Below, piece after piece: positions 1 to 64,000 of a stretch of DNA of 64,000 bases; within the stretch, counting starts at the first letter, position 1; each line of letters begins with the position of its first letter. Position numbers and translations under genes: made by a program. The notes below the pieces were generated by a model. The model was not told where the DNA came from. It saw nothing but the letters and a program-made list of their open reading frames with translations, and did no database searches. Origin of the DNA: Typhlomys cinereus (Eukaryota > Chordata > Mammalia > Rodentia > Platacanthomyidae); contig JALPQD010000206.1 of the NCBI GenBank assembly GCA_023101885.1, positions 597,107 to 661,106 of the forward strand, in the 5' to 3' direction.

Positions 1-616
1 CCGTAGGCTTTCTTCCCTACTTTGTCTTTCCCTTCGACCTCATTCATCATTTCCTTTACTATGTGGTCAAGTGTTGTGTAGTAGCAAGTAAATACATAAA
101 TTAGCAAATGCAAAGCTTTGACAAAATCAGTGTTCTCTATTTTAATCCCCAGTCTTAGAGACTTAAAACAGTGCAGAAAGAGAATTCTTTTTTCCATAGC
201 TTTGCAAATTTTGAACTTTACCTTTTCTTCCTTTTTATGTGAATCATGATTAACTTTGTTTTTTCCCTCAGCCTTATGCCAGTAATACATGTCTTGTCGA
301 ATTGAGATAGATCTGGTACTTTCCGGTCAGTTTCACTGGCCAGATACACTGCATACCACATAAGATACTTCTTTTTTGTTTTTTTTCAATTGCCTATTGA
401 ATAGTTTTCAGTTCGAAATCCCTATCTGTAGGAAAAAGCTCAGACTTGCTGTTAGAATAATTGTAGTGTTTTGTATTTTGGTTAGGATGTCAGTTTCTCT
501 TTTCTTTAAAATTCAAGATTCAGAATGGTGCTGGTTAAGGCGTTCATTTTCTGTGAAGAGTTCAGGCTTGCATTTGAGCTCAGAAACAAAGAATGTTTTC
601 TTTTTTCTCTTTCCAG
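1..616 (+). other. Abca1: Intron 7, 3' portion
   Basis: AT-rich intronic sequence ending in a pyrimidine-rich stretch and AG at 615-616. I see no gene or clear repeat in it. Confidence 0.85.
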
Positions 617-56131
<55,515 letters not shown>

Positions 56132-56163
56132 AGGGTCCTGTTCACACAGGTGGACAATCTTCC

Positions 56164-56174
56164 TTTGCACTGTG
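56164..56174 (+). promoter_or_regulatory. Abca1: Overlapping miR-19, miR-148/152 and miR-128 seed matches
   Basis: TTTGCACTGTG contains TTTGCAC (miR-19, 56,164-56,170), TGCACTG (miR-148/152, 56,166-56,172) and CACTGTG (miR-128, 56,168-56,174). All three families have been reported to repress ABCA1. Overlap means only one can be occupied at a time. Confidence 0.7.
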
Positions 56175-56221
56175 TCAAGTGTTCCAGAAGACAGAGCCAG
56201 AAGTTTCTGTGGGAGGAAACA

Positions 56222-56235
56222 AACTGGATACTGTA
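56222..56235 (+). promoter_or_regulatory. Abca1: miR-145, miR-144 and miR-101 seed matches
   Basis: AACTGGA (miR-145, 56,222-56,228) abuts ATACTGT (miR-144, 56,228-56,234) and TACTGTA (miR-101, 56,229-56,235). miR-145 and miR-144 are established ABCA1 repressors. Confidence 0.7.
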
Positions 56236-56246
56236 CTGATACAATT

Positions 56247-56268
56247 CAATGCAATGCAACTCAATGCA
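56247..56268 (+). promoter_or_regulatory. Abca1: Triple miR-33 seed-match cluster
   Basis: CAATGCA occurs three times: 56,247-56,253, 56,252-56,258 (overlapping by two bases) and 56,262-56,268. This is the known triple miR-33 site through which the SREBF-hosted miR-33 lowers ABCA1 and cholesterol efflux. It starts about 115 nt past the stop codon. Confidence 0.92.
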
Positions 56269-58652
56269 ATGAAAAAGAAATTCCATTACAGGGACAGTGC
56301 CTTTGTAGCCTATGTCTCGTATCGCTCTCTAGTGAAAAAGACTTGAATTCAATTTATTACTTTATATCTCTATGAAACTCTAGACTGGAACCCAGTGGAC
56401 AGATGGGTTTGGAGTCATAACTGTTTTGTTCCTGTGTATCCTCACTGGGATCGCGACAAATATCCACTAAGTAGTCATGGCCAGTGTTAATGGAAAATCA
56501 AGAGGCACACATGTCGTCACCCATTGAGCCATGCCACACCACAAAACTGGTTTCTTGGTGACATATCCATTGCTGGCAATGAATGTGCCAGATTTACTAG
56601 TGCCAAGTTGCTCAGAAGGTCTAAAGCACTATGGTGTGTCACACACACATTTTTTTTTTTTTGAAAACCTGCCCTTGCTCAAGAGTCTTGTCAACGCCAT
56701 TAAATATCAGGTGACAAAATGGTGCCATGTGTGACTGAAGTCCTGCTTTGGTTCTCTTTTTGATAAGCTGCTGTTGTGGCTGTTTTATGCAAAATGTGGA
56801 TCTCTCTAAACACAAGAAACTTGGTTCTGTGTTCAATGCTGCCCCCGACTTGGAGTCATGAGCCTCCAGGTTGTCTTTCTGCGACTGTTTAAATACATTC
56901 AAATCCTGGTCAAGAAACGGTCAACAGCCAAACTTCTGGAGGCTTCGAGCTGCTGTGGTCAGAGCATAGGCTGAAAGAGTTGACATACTAAAATGTGGGG
57001 GAGGCCCATGTCCGTTTGTTCCTACAGTCCCTACCACTAACACGGTACACTGCATCTCACCATCCTTCGTTATCTGACCTAAGTGTAGTATTATATCTGG
57101 TTGCTTGACTTAACCTAGAAAATGAAAAAAAATGGAGTTGTATTTTGACAAAAAAAATCTTTGTACAATTAATGTTATTGGAAATTTTCAGCTGTATCAG
57201 TGACTTCTGGAACCTTCTGGTGGCTTCTGTAGAAGTCAGTGGCGTAGAGAAAACATGGCCACACCGCCTTGCTGCCTTACTTCCTATGTAAGCTTGTTGA
57301 TGGAATGTCTGACTAGTGCCTACTGACAGGAGAACAATACAGAAGTCAAGATCTTCATGTCATAGCTGGGTTTCTTTAAGATCATGTAGAAAACTCTCAA
57401 TCTTAGTTCATCAAACCGACGTTTTTGGAGTGTGTTACCACTGAATGGTGTGAGTGTATGGACAGCAGAAAGGAAATAGTGTCAGCGGATTTCCTATGCC
57501 ATGGTATTTAGCTAACTGGTTTACAAATATAACTTATGTTGCTGTACCCACTGAAAGAATATTGGCCTTCCCCTACCCTTTCAATAGCAGCAATGCAAAA
57601 TTCATGAAGCTGGACAAGGAGCTCTTTCAAGAAGAAAAAATCTAGTACAGAAACTTCTTGGATGCAACTTGTGCTTATGACATTTAGAACCTTCAAATAA
57701 TTGGCTTGTCTGAGATGTTAGATGCCCAGTGAAATTGTTGATGATAATCATGTTTCTAGCTCTTGAATCATTACCCTATTGTAAAAAAAGAAAAATGACT
57801 TACAATTCCACACTGGATATTATTCAGATTATTGTAACCCAGGTTTAATTTTTCATCAGCAAATAATTTTAAAAATGGGAGTTCACTAATGTTTAATGTC
57901 ACGTGTGTCAAGAAAAAACAAAAATGGGAGTGTGCCCATGATGCAGCGTTCAAGCGATATTACATCATCATCACTGATTCTTCAACTTCTAAAGTCAAAC
58001 AACTCTAGAGGTATAAAATCTCAGGTCTGTCTCAAATTACATATTGCGTAAAAATGTTTCATAATTCATTGCTTGGAAAGAAAAAGACATGCTAATATCT
58101 ATATGGTTTTCTAAAATGATAATGAAAGTATTTTTCCAACAATTGCTGGCATGATATCACTATATTTTATACCATCATCAAGCATACAGAATTCAAAGAA
58201 AAAAGTTTTTGTTTTCGAAATGAAACTTCTATTGGACTTATTGTATCATAATCACATTCTAATCCTTCATTAGATTTATTAGCAAATTCTTCTTTTAATT
58301 ATTCTGATCCAGAGCCACATTAAGAAACATCAAAGGCATTGTGAGCTGTTTGGGAAAAAGATACAATTCGATATAGATTTAAAACATTTTGCTGAAGTTA
58401 GAAACAATCGAGTTCAACATTGACTTCATGTGTATTTTACATGTTACCTTTAGACTGTCCAAAAAATAATTTTTCCAGTTTTCCTGTGTAACCCTAATTA
58501 TGGTAGAGATTTTTTTTAAATTTAAATTTCATCCTTTTCTTAGAATTTCCTTATATTATCTGTGGAAATGTATTCTGTGTGAGTTTCAGAAATCCTCAAC
58601 CTCCAAGATTGCTGCTTTTGCATTTTGGGGGGTAAACCTTGGAAAACTTACT

Positions 58653-58659
58653 ACTGTGA
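58653..58659 (+). promoter_or_regulatory. Abca1: miR-27 seed match
   Basis: ACTGTGA, complement of the miR-27 seed; miR-27 is reported to act on ABCA1. Isolated 7-mer, so it could be chance. Confidence 0.4.
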
Positions 58660-59126
58660 ATATGAAAAAGACAAAAGAAAATAACAATTCCTTTCTGTAT
58701 AATTTCCCAGCACAATTCATTATTAAAAAACCAACAACCTCAGACTACTATATTTTGATATTTGTACTGAAAGCATATGTGCTGTGACTTAAACATCATA
58801 TACCATTCATCCTCTGTACAGTAATCATTGACTTAAAGGGATTTGCGTTTTCTTCTCATGATTGTATATATCAGGTCAACATGTTTTTCCAAAGAGCCAT
58901 GTGTTGTGTAATAGTGAACCACTTTGATACTGAATATTAATTTGTATTCTTGTTACTATTTACTAGTAGTAGTGTAGTACACTAGTTCTAATTCTTTTAA
59001 AATTGTTGCATCCCTTTTTTATTGAGCATTTGTATTCCATAAGGATTAGGAATGCAATTTCTCTTCTGACACCATAGGATGCAGTTGTTTTTGTGTTCTT
59101 TCTTTATTATTGGCCCTTCATTCCAA

Positions 59127-59165
59127 GCACTTTATGCTGTCTGTAATGGGTCTACTTTTGCACTG
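59127..59165 (+). promoter_or_regulatory. Abca1: Distal miR-17/106, miR-19 and miR-148/152 seed matches
   Basis: GCACTTT at 59,127-59,133 (miR-17/20/106 family), TTTGCAC at 59,157-59,163 (miR-19) and TGCACTG at 59,159-59,165 (miR-148/152). The compound TTTGCACTG repeats the motif found at 56,164. Confidence 0.5.
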
Positions 59166-59299
59166 GAATATCTGAGAATTGCAAAACTAGACAATAGATT
59201 TCTAAGTTAAATCATTTTCATTAAAAGGAAAAAAACATAAAAATTTGTATGTCGATAACTTTATACGAAGTATTAAAAAGGCAAATGTCTGTGTTGAGA

Positions 59300-59305
59300 A
59301 ATAAA
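59300..59305 (+). terminator. Abca1: Poly(A) signal AATAAA
   Basis: The only AATAAA I find between the stop codon and the downstream repeats, in the context GAGAAATAAAGCTGTGGC. Cleavage would be expected at about 59,315-59,330. No earlier canonical signal was seen, although ATTAAA variants occur (for example near 56,699 and 58,722). Confidence 0.85.
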
Positions 59306-59329
59306 GCTGTGGCAGTTTTGACCATCTGT

Positions 59330-62320
59330 ACAAATTTACTTTCGCGCATGCGTAGCGCCACCTGCTGTTCAAGCATTTTAAAGCCCTTGGCAAAGGTAAG
59401 AAGACCTTGGAAGCCATTCTAATCAAAAGTGAAACTTTAGGAAAGGTTCAAATGGTGTATTAATTGAAAGAGAACCCAGGAGACGACTTACAAATGAGAG
59501 AAGGTATGTCGTGCACTATCACAGTTCAGGTGAGCATCTGAGAAACTGGTCTTAAAGTTTAAGAGGTTTCTGGATGGATGTGCGTCATTTAATGATTAGA
59601 AATTTGTACCAATCTGAGTTTGACTTATTTAATGAAGATGGGTCTAGTTTTAAGGAGGCTACGAAAGGGAGCCTTTCTTTGTTTAAGGCCATAGTATAGT
59701 ATGCATAGTGTCAAGAAGCTGGATGTGGTGGCAAGAGGGCGTGCTCAGAGAGCAGAAGGTATGAGAAGACAGATTAGATGCCGTCCTGTCCTCCAGAACA
59801 AAGGGTAAGCAGTCCTCACGCAGGCGCTGTGATCACACAATGCAAATGTCTTTTTTCATGGTTCATCAAGAAACAACTCAGGAAAAGATGCTGCTTATCT
59901 AAGTAATGGAAGCACCCCTGTCCAAAAGGCCTTTGCTCCATGGGCCCAAGAGTCCCCATTCTATGACGACCTCATCAGAACGCCTGTGGTTCTTCATCTG
60001 GAGCACGGGCTGAACATCGCTGGGCTCAGTGGGTCCTGATGCCGATACCAACCACATCTTCCCCTCTTGAAATTCCCGGGAAATGAACTCAATGAAACGA
60101 CAAGAATCCGTGTTTGCGAAGAATCGTAACTGAGAGGATGAGAGACAAACTAGATAAACTTGCCTAGGAGTCGAGTACATACAGCTTCCCTCTATCTGGA
60201 GAAATGGTTAGACTTTTCTAAGCAGCCTGGCCCTTTGGGTGCTGCTCATGCATACATTAGGTATGAAAAAGCATATGAGAACCAGCAAGGGGCTTTCCAG
60301 GGTTGACTGGGTCCTCAGAGGTCTGGTTTACTTCATCAGCTGCTACCTGACCTGTGAAATGAATTGTGCTCTTTCATACTCTCAACATATACTGGAGCAC
60401 ATCTGCTCAGAACGCAGTGTTAGCTGTATGACTGGGGGCTGTTTTTTTTCTTCGAAGTTAGATATCAGATAAAATTGCCCAGGCAAAATCCATTAAGCAT
60501 CATTATCTATTAACAAATACTTGCTGAATGAAAAGGACACATGATGACGGCACATGTAAACCTGTTGCATTAAACGGCAGAAGGTGCTTTGAGGAATATA
60601 TAAAATGCACTATTGGAATAACGATAAGGCAGGGGCAGAAGCTGCCTGTCTGAGGAGTGATAGATATTTACATTCAGATCCGAACAACATTGGAAGCTGG
60701 GTTGAAAATCATCTAACGCAAAAACCCGACTGGGAAATATTGGGATAAGTCAAGAGTCCGGGGTCTCTGGGAGGTAGGATTCAGGGTTGGATTCAGAGGG
60801 TTAGATTTCTTAGGGTCCTGCTATTCTTGATAGGATATTGGGATCTTACTGTTAGTGCAATGAGGAGACTCAGAATTTTCAACAAGCGCCGATAGGAGCA
60901 ACAATGTCCAATCTGTTGCAGAAAGACAGTCAACTGCTTGGGGCAGAAAGGACAATACAGAGAGGACAGGAGGTTACAGGGACTGGACGGGATGGTAGTG
61001 ACAAGCAGGGGGAGGGGCACATTCTATACAGCTGTGTCAGAGTCAGGGTGAAGGAAGCAGAGGAAGAGGAAGATGGCTTTTAGTTGTGATCTGAACTAGA
61101 CTAGTCGCTTGTGTTTAAAATGCAGTTGGTGTTTTAGTCTGGAACTCGGGGCAATGACAGAAAATACAAACAGGCAAACCAACAGCACGTGCACGCGCAC
61201 ACACACACACGTCTTAGGACTGGACTGAGTGAGCTTTACCTGAAGAGAATGAATATCAGGACTATTCTTGAGCTTGTGATTTAGAAGAAACGTTAAAGGA
61301 AACTGGGAGGGAATAGCTGAGGAGGAGGAGAATCTGGAGGTTGGAAATTCGGAAAATTATGTATTTCTGGAAGGCAGATGTGATTGAGTATGCTGGAAAC
61401 CATGAGGAGATGAGTAAGGTGCATGTGGCAGGACACAGTTCTCAGGACCCTCCTGAGGCAGTTTTATGCACTGATAAGGAAGCTGGCTTCCATGGGCCCT
61501 GGGGAGAATGACAGGTAAGAAGGGAGGGGCATAAATCTACAGGCCATTGTGCTTTGAGGGGAAGCAGACAAGGAGGAGGATAGCTGGATTACAAAACTTC
61601 CACTGGCTTCTTTCTTGCCTGGTAATAGCACAGGTGCGGCTGGCATGCCTCCTTCGCTTTCTGTATTTTTTTTTTTTTTTTTTTTGGCTTTGTTTCTAAG
61701 GTATTTTGCCATCCATATCTCAGGAACTTTACTTGTGACTTCCTTCACCCCAGGGTCTCAGGCTCATTGGCTGAAAGTAAAAAAACAGATCATGTCATAT
61801 GCTGCCTTCAACATGATGAGAAAAAGAGAGAGAGGGAGAGAAAGAGAGAGAGAGAATACTGCAGGTAACAATGCATGCAGAAGGCTCTCTAAAGAGTCAG
61901 ACAGGCCTTTCAGCAGGTGGACACTCTTCTGAAGGCTAACAATAGGACAACCTCAGTTACCACAGGGGTCAAGTACCTAGGCTCTGTGTAATAGGTTAAG
62001 TGGGGGTGCAGAGAAGGAAGTCTGGCAAGCAAGTCTTCAAGCAGCACTGGCTTAGGCTTTAGGGGATATGGAGTGGGGGAGGAGATAGACAGGGTGGGGG
62101 TTACTTTTTTGTTTCTCATACTGAGAATACCCCTGAAACACACTCATGGCTAGGAAACGTCTTATAACCAACAGGCAACAGGCTCCATCCCTCACCTAAA
62201 CTGATTACCTCATCAAAGTTTCTACCTACAAATACTACTGCACTGGGAATTAAAGCTTTGACATGTGAATTTGAGAAACTCTCAGTCCATAGCAAATGGG
62301 GACTTCAGGGTTTTTTTCTT
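59330..62320. other. Intergenic, no gene seen
   Basis: About 3 kb past the Abca1 poly(A) signal. It contains a short (CA)n at 61,196-61,212, a T20 run at 61,666-61,685 and a GA tract at 61,825-61,855. No open frame here shows a recognisable domain. Confidence 0.8.
59343..59368 (-). promoter_or_regulatory. CTCF-like motif beside an NRF1-like palindrome
   Basis: On the minus strand ACAGCAGGTGGCGC (59,355-59,368) agrees with the CTCF core CCASYAGRKGGCRS at 13 of 14 positions. The adjoining CGCGCATGCGTA (59,343-59,354) agrees with the NRF1 consensus YGCGCAYGCGCR at 11 of 12. The CpGs stand out in an AT-rich region. Occupancy is inferred. Confidence 0.5.
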
Positions 62321-62329
62321 TCCTTTTTT

Positions 62330-62376
62330 TTTAAAAAAATTTTTATTTATTGTGTGTGTGTGCGCGCGTGAGTGTA

Positions 62377-62420
<44 letters not shown>

Positions 62421-62628
62421 ACCACGGACGAATTCGGGAATCACCATAGACCGCCTCCACCTCCTCGTTTACTCTGCCCCGAGATTCACAGGCTCCACCC
62501 TACCAGGACCAGAAATGCAGGCCGCCCCCGCTTCTGCCCGGCGTCTGTAAGTGGGGTCTAGGATCCGAACTCAGGACCGTCCGCCTGCAAGGCCAGAGGC
62601 TTAACCCCTGAGCCACCTCTCCAGCCCC
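62330..62628 (-). repeat. B2-like SINE, antisense, near-complete
   Basis: TTTTTATTTATTG, (TG)n at 62,352-62,417, ACCACGGACGAATTCGGGAA, GAGATTCACAGGCTCCACCC, GATCCGAACTCAGGACC, TTAACCCCTGAGCCACCTCT and CCAGCCCC. It is the reverse complement of the 42,048 type. GGTTTTTTCTTT follows it, and a near-identical run precedes it at 62,309. Confidence 0.8.
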
Positions 62629-62640
62629 GGTTTTTTCTTT

Positions 62641-62846
62641 TTTTATTTGTGTGTGTATGTGTGAATGTTTGTGTATCACAGGGTGCTGTGTGTTCCTGTA
62701 GAGATCCAAAGGTACTTTGGGGCCAGAAGTGAAGGTGGCTGCCATTTCTCCCCAGTGTTTCTATGTGGGATCTGGGATCTGAACTCAGATCCTTCTGCTT
62801 ACGAGGCAGAAGCTTAACCGTTTTTGAGCTATCATGTCTCCAGCCC
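62641..62846 (-). repeat. B2-like SINE, antisense, second tandem copy
   Basis: TTTTATTTGTGTGTG tail, ATCACAGGGTGCTGTGTG, TATGTGGGATCTGGGATCTG, ACTCAGATCCTTCTGCTT and TGTCTCCAGCCC. It lies directly behind the previous SINE in the same orientation and is shorter in the middle. Confidence 0.75.
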
Positions 62847-63079
62847 AGCTCAGTTTTAAATAGAACATCAGGGATGACTACATAGGGTTTGTGGGTAAAG
62901 ACCACAGGAGGTATGGAAATGACTCTTAAAAAATCACACCCGGGGAAGGAAGTTACAGGAGGAAGAGACCTCAAGGCAAGGTGATGTTAAGTGGGTCCAA
63001 AGAAAAAAGTTCTGAAGTCAGACCTGAAGCGGGACAAGAACCTGGGAACAGCCTAAAAGAAGAGAAGATATAGATAATT

Positions 63080-63491
63080 AATCCTGATTGTCAACTTGAC
63101 TGGACCAGGGATAACTAACAGATCTGTCACCAGGCCACCTGAAGTGATTGCCTGGAAAAAGATATCTGAAATACAATGACCAACTCTCAATGTGGGTGTA
63201 CCTTCCAGTGGAAGGTCAGGTAAAGAAGATAAGGAAATTTCTCTCTCTCTCTCCCCCCTCTCATTCTTGCCCTCTGTTGGCAAACTCATCTCTGCTGCTG
63301 CCATTCTTTGCTGACATCAGAACCCAGCTTCTTTGACCTTCCAACATGAATGAAGCCCAGAGACTCTACAGGAATCTTCTGGCCTTCAGCACCAGACTAG
63401 GACTGCTGAGATATTCAGCTCCTGAACTGAGCAGCTACAGGCAGCCATTGTTGGACCACCCAGAACTTATCTTCTAAGCCAATCCAATAAA

Positions 63492-63538
<47 letters not shown>

Positions 63539-63580
63539 CCTATTCTCTAGAGAACCTTGACCAATATAGAAGGAATAACA
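63080..63580 (+). repeat. Unassigned 0.5-kb dispersed element with internal (AT)n
   Basis: Begins AATCCTGATTGTCAACTTGA, contains CAGCCATTGTTGGACCACCC, AAGCCAATCCAATAAATTC, then (AT)19 (63,495-63,532), and ends TTCTCTAGAGAACCTTGACC. I recognise this layout from mammalian dispersed repeats but not the family name. Confidence 0.5.
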
Positions 63581-64000
63581 AACCAATAGAAAAATAGAAA
63601 GCTATGATATGAACCTGTGACTATAAATTATTTTCATCTTCAAGCTAGATCTTTTGGAATGCAACTCTGTAAGCTAAATGCAAAGAATACAGTACGTGAT
63701 TTAAGCTAAGGGACATCCTTAAGATAATTCTCAGGGGATCCAGCCAAAAGATTAAACTACCAGCTCTTTTCTTACCTTATTTTACAGTATGGCTCAAAGA
63801 TAACTGATTCTCAAGAGCTAGAATACTACATCATTCCGAAGCAAAATGTTACCTTTACTTCTCTAGCGCATGAGCATTAATCTTAACCTTTTATTTTCTA
63901 AAACTTACACTTTTGCTTGTAACAATTAAAAAGTTTCACTGCACATATTCATTGTCCATGGTATTTTGTTACTAAGGGTATCTTCACAAAACTGTACACT
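63581..64000. other. Intergenic, no feature seen
   Basis: AT-rich sequence to the end of the window. No gene, RNA or assignable repeat. Confidence 0.75.

Larger units (their letters stand above)
56132..59325 (+). other. Abca1: Abca1 3' untranslated region
   Basis: About 3.2 kb, AT-rich, without introns or SINEs. It runs from the stop to about 20 nt past the AATAAA at 59,300. The length fits the long ABCA1 3' UTR known in mammals. Small open frames inside are not genes. The exact cleavage point is inferred. Confidence 0.85.

Noticed and set aside
59256..59274. loxP-like string ATAACTT-TATACGAAGTAT in the 3' UTR
   Set aside because: It resembles the two arms of loxP, but the 8-bp spacer and half of one arm are missing and the right arm lacks one T. 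It lies in ordinary 3' UTR sequence with no vector or cassette around it, so it is taken as coincidence.
59699..59800. B1-like SINE (CTGGATGTGGTGGCAAG)
   Set aside because: Only a short B1-like phrase is present; the following body and the A-rich tail do not match.
62265..62561. Open frames rich in Cys-Val or Thr-His repeats (several places)
   Set aside because: They are translations of TG/CA microsatellites and SINE tails.

Overview
The window is genomic DNA of a mammal, most probably a myomorph rodent. It carries tRNA-derived SINEs of B2-like, B4/RSINE1-like and ID-like type, long (CA)n and (GA)n tracts, and an ABCA1 protein that shares rodent-typical residues. The B2-like copies have a body unlike the standard mouse B2, so house mouse or rat looks unlikely; I cannot name the species.

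From 1 to about 59,325 almost everything belongs to one plus-strand gene, Abca1, the ATP-binding cassette cholesterol and phospholipid exporter. I place 43 coding exons, all with GT-AG borders. They sum to 6,066 nt (2,021 residues plus stop), which against the 2,261-residue family length means the window starts in intron 7 and holds exons 8-50 (residues 241-2261). The promoter, signal-anchor segment and first seven exons lie outside. Residue numbers below follow the 2,261-residue human protein.

Layout: 617-12,152 encodes the rest of extracellular domain 1 (exons 8-14); 13,444-19,709 the first membrane half (exons 15-18); 21,593-25,587 the first nucleotide-binding domain (exons 19-23); 26,646-30,394 the linker with the PEST-like degron (exons 24-28); 31,378-39,506 extracellular domain 2 (exons 29-36); 41,062-46,546 the second membrane half (exons 37-41); 46,900-55,004 the second nucleotide-binding domain and its C-terminal extension (exons 42-49); 55,991-56,131 the C-terminal tail (exon 50). 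The 3' UTR runs about 3.2 kb to an AATAAA at 59,300. Its first 140 nt hold a dense cluster of microRNA seed matches, including three for miR-33. From 59,330 to 64,000 I see no gene: a CTCF/NRF1-like CpG-rich site lies just past the poly(A) signal, followed by SINEs and other repeats.

Introns are filled with SINEs, L1-like fragments, an unassigned four-copy repeat family and microsatellites. There is no second gene, CRISPR array, tRNA gene or novel multi-gene system that I can support. The best leads are regulatory: the 3' UTR microRNA module, the CTCF/NRF1-like site, dinucleotide tracts abutting three 3' splice sites, and datable nested insertions.
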